A DNA stretch of 64,000 nt from Tenrec ecaudatus (taxonomy: Eukaryota; Chordata; Mammalia; Afrosoricida; Tenrecidae), in the NCBI RefSeq assembly GCF_050624435.1, contig NC_134534.1, forward strand, positions 69,091,501 through 69,155,500, written 5' to 3'. The notes under the pieces are model-generated. The model ran no database searches. It was not told where the DNA came from and saw only the letters and a list, made by a program, of their open reading frames with translations. Positions within the stretch are counted from its first letter, which is position 1. Every line of letters starts with the position of its first letter. A program made the position numbers and the translations under genes. This document shows, piece after piece, positions 44,775-55,205 of the stretch.

Positions 44775-46705
44775 GCGTCCTGAGCTCTTTTTTTTTTTTA
44801 CATTTTATTAGGGGCTCATACAACTCTTATCACAATCCATACATATACATACATCAATTGTATAAAGACATCTGTACATTCTTTGCCCTAATCATTTTCA
44901 AAGCATTTGCTCTCCACTTAAGCCCTTTGCACCAGGTCCTCTTTTTTTCCCCCTGCCTCCCCATTCCCCCCTCCCTCATGAGCCCTTGATAATTTATAGA
45001 TTGTTATTTTGTCATATCTTGCCCCTTCCGGAGTCTCCTTTCACCCCTTTCTCGGCTGTCCATCTCCCAGGGAGGAGGTCACATGTAGATCCTTGTAATC
45101 GGTTCCCCCTTTCCAACCCATTCACCCTCTACTCTCCCAGTATCGCTCCTCACACCCCTGGTCCTGAAGGTATCATCCACCCTGGATTCCCTGTGCCTCC
45201 AGTTCCTATCTGTACCAGTGTACAACCTGTACCAGTGTACAACCTCTGCTCTATCCAGACTTGAAAGGTAGAATTCGGATCATGGTAGTTGGGGGGAGGA
45301 AGCACCCAGGATCTGGGGGAAAGCTGTATTCTTCATCAGTACTACATTGCACCCTGGCTGACTCATCTCCTCCCCTAGACCCCTCTGTGAGGGGATTTCC
45401 AGTGGCTGACAAATGGGCTTTGGGTCTCCACTCTGCACCTCCCCCTTCATTCACTATGGTGTGTGTGTGTGTGTGTGTGTGTGTATTTGGGTCTCCACTC
45501 TGCACTTCCCCCTTCATTCACTCTGGTGTGTATATATATATTTTGGATGATGTCTTACACCTGGTCCCTTTGGCACCTCTTGATGGCACAGGCTGATGTG
45601 CTTCTTCCATGTGGGCTTTGTTGCTTCTGAGCTAGATGGCCGCTTGTTCACCTTCAAGCCTTTAAGACCCCAGACACTATCTCTTTTGATAGCCGGGCAC
45701 CATCAGCTTTCTTCACCGCATTTGCTTGTTCACCCGCTTTGGCTTCAGCAGTTGTGTCGGGAGGGTGAGCATCGTAGAGTGCCAATTTAATAAAAGAAAG
45801 TATTCATGCATTGAGGGAATGCTTGAGTAGAGGCCCAAGGTCCTTCTGCCACCTTAATACTAAACCTATAAATATAGACACATAGATCTATTTCCCCATC
45901 CTCATATATATATTTGCATGTACATGTCTTTGTCTAGACCTCTATAAATGCCCTTTGACTCCTAGCTCTTTCCTCCATCTCCCTTGACTTTCCTCCTGCC
46001 CTACTACCATGCTCCGTTCCCACCTGGGTTACAGCTATACCTCTTCGTTATGTAACCTTACCCTTGATCATTTCCTACCAGGCCTGCCACTCCCCTCTCA
46101 CCACCATTTTGGGTCCCATGTTGTTCCCTTGTCCCTGTGTTTGTTAACACCACTTCCTTACCCCCCACCTCCCCCTATCCAAAGTCCCCCCGGAACTGTC
46201 GGTCCTGTTGTTTTTCCTCCAGATAGTTCATCCAGCCTGTCTTATTTAGACAGACCTGTGGAGATAATGACATGCATGAAAACAAGACAGAGGAAAACAA
46301 AGCAACAGTATACAACCAGACAACAAAACAACAACAACAAGCCACTGACAAAGAACAAAACAAAACACATCAAGAAAGGAAAGCTTGTAGTTAGTTCAAG
46401 GATCGTTTGTTGGCCCTTAGGAGTGTTTTCCAGTCCAGTCTGTTGGAGCACCACGCCCTGGCCCCAAAGTCCACCTTCAGCATTCCCTGGGGACCTTGCC
46501 ACTCCATTCCCTTGCTGTTCTGCTGCACTCCCCCAGTGCTTTGTCTCAGTGTGGTGGGATCGGGTCAGGTGCAATTCCCACACTGTGTCTCCGGTGCTGT
46601 CCCCTGTATCGCCCTTGGTCACTGAGGGGCATCATGTCCCATAGTGGGGCCAGCCATGTTGTTCTCTCTGTGGACTGGCTTCTCTAATCAGCGTCCTGAG
46701 CTCTT
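44775..46705 (-). mobile_element. Young 1.9-kb 5'-truncated L1 with 15-bp TSD
   Basis: A perfect 15-bp duplication 'gcgtcctgagctctt' lies at 44775-44789 and 46691-46705. Between them is a poly(T) start, the antisense 3' terminus 'acattttattaggggctcat' and 1.9 kb of 3'UTR up to 'ctctgtggactggcttctct'. It sits inside the older compound L1, which resumes exactly after the second TSD ('atctgtaccagtgtacatgc'). No ORF2 is included. The 211-codon plus frame at 46009-46644 is an antisense shadow. Confidence 0.96.
45419..45525. repeat. Tandem duplication around a (TG)n tract
   Basis: A ~40-bp block ('tttgggtctccactctgcac' ... 'cccccttcattcact') occurs at about 45419-45456 and again at about 45486-45523. 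The (TG)n run at 45459-45484 separates the copies. Other L1 copies here carry the block once. Confidence 0.85.
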
Positions 46706-47398
46706 ATCTGTACCAGTGTACATGCTCCAGTCTCGTCTGAAGTGAAAGGCAGAATTGTGGTCATGATAGTGGGGGGTGAGGAAGCCTCAAGGAACCAGAG
46801 GAATCTTGTGTGCTTCATCGGTGCTATACTTCACCCTGGTTGACTCATCCTTTCCTTGCGACCCCTCTGTGAGGGGATGCCCCATTGTCTGCAGATGGAT
46901 TTTGGGTCTCTGCACTGACTTGCCTCGTTCTCAACAATATGTTTTTAAAATTTTTGTCTTGGGTCTTCTGATGCCTGTTACCTACCTGTGGACACCTCGT
47001 GATGGCACAGGCAGGTGTGCTTCTGTGTGGGCTTATTGCTTCTCTGCTGTACTGCTTGTTTTTGTAAATACAATTTTATTGGGACATAATGATTCCCACT
47101 TCTTTACACATGCCCATGACTGTGTTAGCCATCCAGTGACATTGGTAAACAGATGTAAGAGAGACTGCCTGGCCAGCTAACTGGAAACTCTTTACTATCT
47201 GCCAACCTTTGTTGTAGAAGAAAGATGAACAGTCATTAGGGGATAAATAACAATCTTTGCCACAGCTTCTTTCGACGTCTTGTAACTCTATGGTAAATAG
47301 CAAACAAACAAATGAGGAAAATCAACAACAACTAATTTCTTATGACGTAGGGATCATTTTGAAAATGTTAGTAAACACTGTAACACACCGCTCTCCGA

Positions 47399-47562
47399 AA
47401 GGAGGCCTCGTAGTGTAGTGGGTTAAGGCTGCTAACAAAAAAGTTCCTGTTTCAAGTCCACTGATTGCTTCTTGGGGGAAAGATGTTCTGTAAAGACACG
47501 CAGTCTCAGAACCCCTCACGTAGAATTGACTCGATGCTAATGGGTTTGGATTGGGGGTTTTA
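47399..47562 (+). mobile_element. AfroSINE
   Basis: 'ggaggcctcgtagtgtagtg', 'ggttaaggctgctaacaaaa', 'cgcagtctcagaacccctca' and tail 'gaattgactcgatgctaatg'. Confidence 0.88.
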
Positions 47563-49285
47563 ATAAGTCAAAGCTTAAATTGTTCCTTTACATTATTTTC
47601 TCTGCTTTTTTCCTTCACTATCTGCTTACCCATCTTAATGGTTTCTTTTAGTTTTAGCCTGTTTTTAAAAAATGTCAGCTATACCCTATCAGCTTTCAGG
47701 AAAAACCAAACCAAACACCATACTTTATTGCACATATGCCAAGTGTATTGTTCACACTGGTGAAATGAGAATGTAAAAAGGCAGGGCGGCCTGTGAGCAT
47801 GATGAATTTCACCCCCAACTCCACTCACAGGGTCCTATCAGGTGTTGATTAAGCAGCGACCATCTGCTCTTGGGGGAGATGCCCCACAGAATGCTGAGAG
47901 TTGCTGAATTTTCCTCATTTGCTGGTTCAAATATTTCTTTTGAGAGAAAATGTAAAAGTCAGATGGCACCTCAAGGGGAAGGCTTTCTCTTGTTGTCAGC
48001 CCCGAAGGAAGACCCTGGTCTTTTCTGTTTCTGCGCCTGGTTAATCTCATGTGCTTTGGTGTCTCTACCACCCTGTGCCTGCGTCCTTTGGTTGCCTGAT
48101 TTCTTCTGCCCCTCAGCACAAGTCGACTTCAGACACACCCTTCACTAATTCTGTCACTGTTAGCTAACCCACAAAACCCATTCCCCTATGGGATTATAAT
48201 CATAGTCAGAGAGGCTAGCATTTATAACAGAATTTTAGTGGACAATATGTTTAACACCATTAGAATACAAAAGTCTATTTCTTTTTTTTTTTCCCCAACA
48301 GAATGGGTTTAGATTTAATATAGCATTTCTCATTATGGGGGTGTTAATCAGTTAATATAAAGGCTTGCTTTTTAAAACAATAAATCTCTTCTCCATTTCA
48401 ATGCTCAATATAAAGTTTTTAAAACATAAATCACTTCTACTTTTTAATATTAGAAACGTTGAATAGAATTTTCTAAACATTGCCCGCCCCCAAGACATAA
48501 AAGTTTCAACTTTTGAATATATTTGATATGTGAGTGTAAGATTAACTTTGGATATAACAAAACACAAACCCAGTGAAACAAAAGGCAGTAATTAAGACCA
48601 AACGCCACTGCTTTCCCAGGATTCTGGACAAGGGCTTGCTTCTTATTTCACCTGCCCCAGACGTGTCAAGCCAAGTTCAGTCATGTCTATTTCTATAGTC
48701 AAACTTAATTGTAGATTTTACTACCTAGTTTGTTGATTTCCTTATAAAGTACTTTAAGCACCGTAAGCTAAAAAGTGCATCGTATAGCACACTGATCAAA
48801 ATTTCAGCCCCAACTCTCACTGTCTGTGCCAGAGTTACTACTTTTTCTGGTTTAACCTATTTTAATCAGAGTGCAGGGAAGCTCAATTTGCTAATTTTTA
48901 GGTTTAGTGGGGTTTTTTTCCCCTAGTTATAGAATGCCCTTTCATCTTTAGTAGCTTTGATTCTGAGAGAACCCAGTGCACTGGCTTGGTGAGGACAGCG
49001 TGCTGCCAGGAGGTCTCTTGTCCTCTGTTCACAGCACACTCCCTCTGCACCTCGGGTTTTGCTCAAATCGTCCCTTTTCCGTGGACTTTTACCCTGTGTC
49101 TCCATCTCCAATTGTGTCTCTTCTCCCAGCTCTCCTAATTTCTACTGCTGATGTGTTTCTCCCCTTTGATGATTTGCTTGGGTGATTTTTTTTTTACAGT
49201 GTGATGTTCTTTCACATTTGGTGTCATTTTTTGAGTTGTTGGTTTGTGTATTGTGTTTTCCTACAGAGATTTAATGTGGCTTGGG
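47563..49285. other. No recognised feature
   Basis: Nothing recognised. Overlapping frames at 47838-48148 on both strands give no known protein. T-run at 48281-48293. Confidence 0.35.
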
Positions 49286-49382
49286 AATCTGGTAGTGTTA
49301 TCTACTCTGGGTGTCTCTAGCATCTAGAATAGAGTCTGATACATAGTAGATGTCCAATTACTATTTGCTGTTGAATGAAAGA
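49286..49382 (+). mobile_element. L2/MIR 3' end
   Basis: 'gtctgatacatagtagatgt' then 'tatttgctgttgaatgaaa' is the common 3' terminal motif of L2 and MIR. Confidence 0.65.
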
Positions 49383-49744
49383 TACCCATAAAAATAGTAT
49401 AACTTTTATAAGTATCCTGGAAACTGCTCAATAGCATGTTTGTAAATAGTGCAAAGACAAATTTTAGGTCAATCAGTAATTAAGTAATTGAAGATTAGCA
49501 ACATTGCAATCAAGGATATCCAACAAATACTCACAGCTAACATAATATTTAATGGTGAGAGGCTGAAACCTGTCTCCTAAGATCAATAACAAGGTAAGAA
49601 TGCCCATTCTCACTCTCTCTGTTCAACATCATACTGGAAATAATAGCCAGAGTAATTAGGCAAGAAAAAGAAATAAAAGGGATCCAGACTGGAAAGTAAG
49701 AAGTAAACTCATTGCATATACTCAAGTATAAGCTGAGATTTCCG

Positions 49745-50700
49745 AGCACATTTGCATATATTCTATCATCATCATTTTCAACGCATTCCCTTCTCACCTG
49801 AGCCCCTGATATCAGCTCCCCATTTCTTCCCTCTGCTTCCCCTGTCTGCTCTCCCTCATGGACCCTTGATAAGTTATAGATTATTATCTTCATATCTTAC
49901 ATTGTCCTCCATCACCCCTCACTCACTTTTCTGTTATTCATGCCCCTGGGTGTGGGGGACATGTGATTGATTCTCCCTTTCTCCCCCAACCCTCCCCTAA
50001 TCCTCCTGGTATCTCTACTCTCATTGTTGACCCTGAGGGGTTTATCTATCCTGGATTCCTTGTGTTTTGGGCTCTTATCTGTAGCAGTGTGCATGTTCAG
50101 GTCTAATCCATTTGTAAGGCAGAATTGACGTCATGATAGTGGGGGAAGGAAGCACCAAAGAACTGGAGGAATGTTGTGTGTGTCATTGGTGCAATACACT
50201 GCACGCTGACTGGCTTGTCTCTTCCTTGTGACACTTATGTCAGGGGATATCCAATTGTCTACAGATGGGCTTTGGGTCTCCACTCTGAACTCTCCTTCAT
50301 TCACATCAATATGATTTTCTGTTCTGGGTCTTTGATGCCTGATACTTGATCCCAAGGACAACTCATAATCACACAGGCTGATGTGCTTCTTCCATGTGGG
50401 CTTTGTTGCTTCTCAGCTAGATGGCCACTTCAAACCTTTATCTTCAAGCCTTTAAGACCCCAGACACTATATTTTTTGATAGCCAGGCACCATCAGCTTT
50501 CTTCACCACATTTACTTATGCACCCATTTTGTCTTCAGCAATTATGTGGGGAAGGTGAACATCACAGAATGCTGGATTGTTAGAACAATGTACTCTTGTG
50601 TTGAGGAAGTACTTGAATCAAGGCCCAATTGCCATCTGCAATCTTAATTCTTAAAATATAGATATGGGTACATAGTTCTATTCCCCTCTCGATATATATA

Positions 50701-50735
<35 letters not shown>

Positions 50736-50868
50736 TGCCTATATTGAGACCTCTATAAGTGTCCTTTGCCTCCTGGTTCTTTCCTGTATTCCTTTTTACT
50801 TTCCTCTTGTCCCACCATCATGTTCAGCCTTCATTCCAGTTTAGTCGCTGCTACAGTGTAGCACATTT
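49745..50868 (-). mobile_element. L1 3'UTR without 3' terminus, 9-bp TSD, probably internally primed
   Basis: Antisense L1 3'UTR begins at 'gcatatattctatcatcatc' (49754), about 100 bases inside the normal 3' end, with no poly(T). It runs to about 50842. 'agcacattt' at 49745-49753 and 50860-50868 duplicates MITE sequence. The same 9 bases also occur at the matching position of full L1 3' ends ('aagcacatttgtacatatg' at 10970-10988), so the target strand could have primed inside the L1 RNA. Confidence 0.82.
50702..50732. repeat. (CA)n microsatellite
   Basis: About 15 CA repeats within the L1 3'UTR. Other copies have a TATA-rich patch at this place. Confidence 0.95.
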
Positions 50869-51272
50869 TTAATGCAGCTTTTGTGGTAAAATTAGGTGTC
50901 TCAGGCGATAAGCGGGTCGGCTTATATTCAAGTATATATGGTACCTTTATTTGTATATGACATGATCTTGTACATTGAAAAGCCTATGTATTCCACTAAA
51001 ACACCATTAGAATTAAGGTGAGTTTAGTAGGGTTTCAGGATACAAGATCAATATGCAGAAAAGTCTATTGTATTTCTATGCACTTGCAACAAACAATCTG
51101 AAAATGAAATTAAGAAACAATTCCATTTATAATGTGATCAAAAAGAATAAAATACTCAGGAATGAATTTAACAAAGGAAGTATATTATCATCTGAAAATT
51201 ACAGAGCATTATTAAAACACATTTAAGAAAAGTCTACATAACTAGAAAACTGTCCATTATTTTTAAGATGAC

Positions 51273-51718
51273 TATATTAGGTTGAACAGTCCCACATCCT
51301 TTCCTGCCCCACCAAAAAAAATCCACATCCTCTTGGAATTGTGTACAATCTTATTTGGAAATAGGGTCTTTCAGATGTGGTGAATTCAATTAAGATGAGG
51401 TTGTACTAGATTAAGGTGAGCACTAAACCCAATGACTGTTGTCGTTATAAGAAGAGGAGAGGACACACAGAGACTGAAACATAGAGAGTGGGAGGCTATG
51501 TGAAAATGAAGGCAGAAATTGGAATGATGCATCTATAAGCCAAAAAATGCCAAAGAATTGTGTGAAATTAGGGCCTTCAGAAGAACATGAACTTGCTAAC
51601 ATTACCATGGTTTAAGACTTACAGATTCTTGAACTGTGAGAGAAAAAAGTACATTTCTGTTGTTTTAAGCTACCAATTTGTGTTAATTTGTTACCACAGC
51701 CCTACCAAATGAATAAAT
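51273..51718 (+). mobile_element. MLT1-type LTR (ERVL-MaLR)
   Basis: Landmarks in order: 'ttatttggaaatagggtctt', 'ttaagatgaggttgtactag', 'ttataagaagaggagaggac', 'ggaatgatgcatctataagc', 'tgaactgtgagagaaaa' and 'ttctgttgttttaagctacc'. This is the MLT1 signature. It is solo, in sense orientation, inserted in the L1 ORF2 relic. TSD not resolved. Confidence 0.85.
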
Positions 51719-51759
51719 GTTAAACTTCCCCACATTGCTCTTACAGACTCAACACCAAA

Positions 51760-51972
51760 CCCCAGCCAAGCTCACTGCCTTCAAGTTGATGCCAATTGCC
51801 AATTAATAGTGACACTGAAAGGACAGGGTAGAACTGCTATGTAAGTTTCTTAGACTGTAACTCTTTACAGGAGTAGAAAGCCATGCATGTCTGCTATGGC
51901 ATGGCTGGTGTTACTGAACTGCTGACTTTGGAGACCACAGTTAAATGAGTAACCACTGCACCACCAGGAATA
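51760..51972 (-). mobile_element. AfroSINE, minus
   Basis: 'cactgccttcaagttgatgc', 'cagggtagaactgctatgta' and antisense head 'actgcaccaccaggaat'. Full length, next to the MLT1 LTR. Confidence 0.85.
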
Positions 51973-52929
51973 AAATTCCAGTTGCCTTATTTGAAGAAAT
52001 TGACAAGCTGATCCTCAGATGCACATGAAAATTTAAAACACCCAGTCTAACAAAAGAATATTGAAAAAGAAAAAAGTATGACTCACATTTACTTATTTTA
52101 AAACTTAGTACACAGCTATAGTAATCAAGACCGTGTGACATATTGAACTGTAGATCCATGGAATAGAACTTAATGCCCTTAAAGAAATCCTCATATTTAT
52201 CATATCAATTTTTGACAAGGTGTCAAGACAATACAATGGGGGAGCGTCAACAACTGGTAACGGAATAACTGGATGTATACATGCAAAAAAATTGGCCTCT
52301 ACCTCACATTACACACAAAATCAACCGAAATTAGATCAAAGACCTAAATGGAAATGCTAAACTTAGAAAAACCTTAGAACAAAATATAGATAAATCTTAT
52401 TGACCTTGGTTTGGACAGTGGTTTCTTAGATATGACATCCAAAAGAGAAGCATCAAAAGACACACACAAAACAGGGGGATGCTCTGAAAGATGTCATCAA
52501 GAAAGCTAGAGGACAGTGAACAGACTGGGCACAAATGTGAGGTGATATAGCTAGTGAGTAGTTATGTAAGCTGGTACTAGGGTTCCAGCTCCTACATGCT
52601 GGGTTTGCAGCCAACAAAATATGTTTGAACGTGCCTTTGTAGTCAGTGGAGGAATGGAGTCAATGCTCCCAGTGATGCACGGGTCTTATGCTCACAAGGG
52701 TGCCTTCTAAAAAGGTCAATTCAGAACAGCAGCGTCCAAGGAAATCTTCTAACCCAGTTCAGTTCAAGGCGAAGAGGTGATCTCAGAAGGTCTGGTGACT
52801 GTGTTTCGTCGGGGAACCAAAAGGGTAATCCTGACGGGTTATTTTCTAAGGGGAAGGGTAATCGCAGGGTTTATCAGGAAGGTTTATGAAAATTGAAACT
52901 GCATTGATGAGAAAAGATGCACTGAGGAA

Positions 52930-53195
52930 TTCTTAAATTATAGAAGGTGTGCCCTATGAAAATTTCCCCAAATCTTACCCCATTCACACAACATCCTGAT
53001 CTGGTACATGCAGACTTTTCCAACACTCACATCATCAAGGACACACGATTTGAGTCCTTTGTGGGTACCCACACGCCTGTTTTAATGTATCAATCAAGAA
53101 GTGCAGAATTTCTCAGGGAAAGACCAGAGAGATGGAAACACTGCCTTCAGAAGAGTAGAGAGCTGCGTAGAGGATATTTTGAGAAGCAGTAGTGT
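52930..53195 (+). pseudogene. Mariner-type transposase C-terminal remnant
   Basis: The frame 52947-53192 aligns by eye with the mariner C-terminus. A HPDLVHADF block stands for the usual SPDLAPCDFF (containing the third catalytic aspartate), TRFESF for the GTRFES block, and FLRERPERWKHCLQKSREL then GYFEKQ-stop for the family ending. Followed by an AATAAAAG motif at about 53217. It differs from the 546-1285 mariner and lies within the broken L1. Upstream transposase parts are not recognisable in 52530-52930. Confidence 0.6.
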
Positions 53196-53404
53196 CATCT
53201 ATTGATATTTTTGTTTAATAAAAGTTTCTATGAATATGTAGCAGTAATTTGCCTACCCTTACATGTAAATAGCTCTCACAACACAACTATAAAAAGAAAT
53301 ATAACCCAAATGTTAAAATAAGCAAAGGCTCTGACTCACATTTCTCCAAATAAGATTTACAAATGATCAATAAATACATGAGAAAATATTTTAACCTCGT
53401 TAGC

Positions 53405-53625
53405 CATTAAAATCAAACCCATTTTCATCGAGTTGATTCTGACTCATGGGGAGGTCATGTGCTACCGAGGGGAAGAGCTTCAAAGATTTCTCTTGGCTGC
53501 AATCAGTATTGTAGCAGATTGCCAGGCCTCTCCCCAGGTGATCGGCCCTTTGCAAATCTTTTGTGGCTCCACTGAGAGGGCTTGAACCCTTACCATTTAA
53601 GGTAGTAGACGGGCATGGATGGAGC
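53405..53625 (-). mobile_element. AfroSINE long variant, minus
   Basis: Antisense tail 'tttcatcgagttgattctga', body 'agattgccaggcctctcccc' and antisense B-box block 'gggcttgaacccttaccatt'. Longer form with an extra inner segment. Confidence 0.75.
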
Positions 53626-53654
53626 CATCCAGGAACTTTCATAAATCATTGTTA

Positions 53655-54130
53655 GGGGCCCTCCCTTTGGTTCCAACTTGAGGCCGCCCTCTGTCCAGCA
53701 GAATGAAACACTGCTCGGTCCCATCCTCACACTTGCGCTTATGTCTGAGCCCATTTGTTGCAGACACTGTATCAATTCATGTCATAGAGGTCCTTCCGTT
53801 TGTCACTGCCCCTCTACTTTACCAAGCATGATGTCCTTCTCCAGGGACTGGTCTCTCTTCTCCAGGGACTGGTCTCTCCTGGCATGTGAAAAGTATGTGA
53901 GACAAAGTCTTACCATCCTTGCTTCTAAGAAGCCTTCTGGCTAGACTTCTTCCAAGACAGATGTGTTTGTCCTGTTGGTAGTCCTTTCTGCCAAGAATAC
54001 CGGTACCTTTTGGTTTTCTAACTCCACGTCTTTGCACATTTTACTGTACTATTCAGCGTTGTCTTCTTGAGCTGCTCTTTGAAATTTTCTATTCAGCTCG
54101 CTGGCTACATCATTTCTTCCACATGCCGTA
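53655..54130 (-). mobile_element. RTE (BovB-like) LINE fragment, minus
   Basis: Antisense RTE landmarks: 'aatgaaacactgctcggtcc', 'tttaccaagcatgatgtcct', 'tccttgcttctaagaagcct', 'cttcttccaagacagatgtg', then upstream-ORF landmarks 'ttcttgagctgctctttgaa' near 54065. The jump from tail to linker shows an internal deletion. A 22-bp block ('ttctccagggactggtctct') is tandemly doubled at about 53837-53880. Confidence 0.82.
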
Positions 54131-54734
54131 GCTCAATCATTAGGGAAATGGAAATAACAGCCTTAGTGAAATATCATTTCATGCCCACTAGAATGAAGAT
54201 TATTAAAAAGATATATTAAGATAATAATACGAGATAAAACAATATGAAAAGATCATTTAAATGACTTAAGACCAAGTGTTGGTAAGGATCCTGAGCAGTT
54301 TGAACCTTCATAGTGCTGGCGGGGTTGTAAAATATCACAGAATCTTTGGAAATCAGTCACGCACTTGTTCCACAAGTTAAACAAATAGATCACATTCGAC
54401 TTCTAGCTACTCACCCAGGAGAAGTGAAAGTAAATGTCCATACAAAGACGTGTTTAGAAATATTCATAACAGCAGTATGCATATTTGTGAAAATATGGAA
54501 GCAACCTAAATGTCCATCAACCAATGAAAGAATATCAGTGGACTGTGATTGACAATAGGAAGTAATGAAATACTGATACATGTTGCAACATGGATGCACT
54601 TTGTACATCTTAAGCTAAGTTAAAGAAGCCACTCATAAAAGTCTGCATATTATATGAAATATTCAGAACTGCCTAATTTGAAGATTAGTGGTTACCTAAG
54701 ACTTGGAGGTCTTCAATGTGCTTTAAAAAAAAAA

Positions 54735-55205
54735 AAGTGCCTTTTGAAAGAGTAAGGTGAGTTTGGCCCAAGCCATGGTATTGTCCATTACCTCATGTGC
54801 ATGTAAATGCTGAACAATGAATAAGGAGGACTGAAGAAGAATGGATGTATTTGAAGTCTGGTGTTGGTGCAGAACATTGTAAGTGCCATGGACTAACAGC
54901 AAAATAAATTAACCTGTCTTAGAAAAAGTCCAGACTGAATTATCTTTAGAAGCAAGGGTGGCAGGACTTTATGATATGTTATCATGAAGGATCAATCCCT
55001 GTTGGGGGACATCATGCTTGGTAAAGTAGAGTGTAAACACAACAGAGGAGGACCCTCAATGAGATGGATTGTCATAGTGACTGCAGCAACAGGCTCAAGA
55101 ATAACAAGAATCGTAAGGATGGCACAGGGCCAGGCAGTGTTTTCTTCTGTTAAGCACAACACCACTAGGAATGGGAAGCAACTCAATGGCAGCCAGCAAC
55201 AACAC
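54735..55205 (+). mobile_element. RTE (BovB-like) LINE 3' end, plus
   Basis: 'ggcccaagccatggtattgt', 'ctttagaagcaagggtggca', 'ggggacatcatgcttggtaa' and 'caatgagatggattgtcata', ending in a CAACAA-type tail near 55200. The frame 54984-55223 keeps an IMLGKVE / MRWI pattern typical of the RTE C-terminus. 5'-truncated. Confidence 0.85.

Larger units (their letters stand above)
44199..47057 (-). mobile_element. Compound L1 (two 3' ends) inserted in hAT-like element
   Basis: On the minus strand a first L1 3'UTR (47049 to about 44456, later split by a younger L1) is followed by a second, short L1 3' end (about 44455-44225). Antisense termini 'tttattggggccccttacag' and 'atcattttattgagagctct' mark the two 3' ends. 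'tactgctt' at 44199-44206 and 47050-47057 flanks the whole block, and the hAT-like sequence resumes on both sides. No matching duplication was seen between the two L1 parts. Confidence 0.7.
44182..47250. mobile_element. hAT-like DNA element split by L1
   Basis: The two halves flank the L1 block. Left, 44182-44211 ('caagtcaaatgcaatctact' then 'gctttttattt'). Right, 47050-47250 ('tgcttgtttttgtaaataca', 'attttattgggacataatga', 'ctttactatctgccaacctt'). Together they resemble a widespread mammalian non-autonomous hAT sequence. Its family name is not assigned and its outer ends are eroded. Confidence 0.5.
49712..50943. mobile_element. TIR MITE split by an L1
   Basis: Left half at about 49713-49753 ('catatactcaagtataagct') and right half at about 50860-50941 ('aatgcagcttttgtggtaaa' ... 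'cttatattcaagtatatatg') reconstitute the same element as the 117-bp copy at 24918-25034, in reverse orientation. It sits inside L1 ORF2 between two collinear RT segments. The TA duplication is intact on the right. Confidence 0.85.
49490..54725 (+). pseudogene. Old L1 (L1M-type) ORF2 and 3'UTR, heavily interrupted
   Basis: Sense-strand L1 ORF2 reverse-transcriptase pieces: 49530-49711 (ANIIFNGERLKPVS; LGKKKK-KGSRLE-like), 50944-51272 (YDMILYIEK, IQYAEKSI-like, NEIKK), 51975-52530 (C-terminal region, matching mammalian ORF2 nucleotide landmarks such as 'tttttgacaaggtgtcaaga'), 53200-53400, then the 3'UTR at 54120-54725 ('aacctaaatgtccatcaacc', 'atgaaatactgatacatgtt'). Segments stay in collinear order, so this was one L1. 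Inserted into it are the MITE, an L1 3'UTR, an MLT1 LTR, two AfroSINEs, a mariner relic and an RTE fragment. Many stops; inactive. Confidence 0.85.

Noticed and set aside
46009..46644. 211-codon open frame on plus
   Set aside because: It is the antisense of an L1 3'UTR, has several rival overlapping frames, and its composition is proline/serine-rich from C-rich antisense sequence.
53837..53880. Tandem 22-bp doubling as a regulatory site
   Set aside because: Local duplication inside a dead RTE fragment; nothing suggests function.
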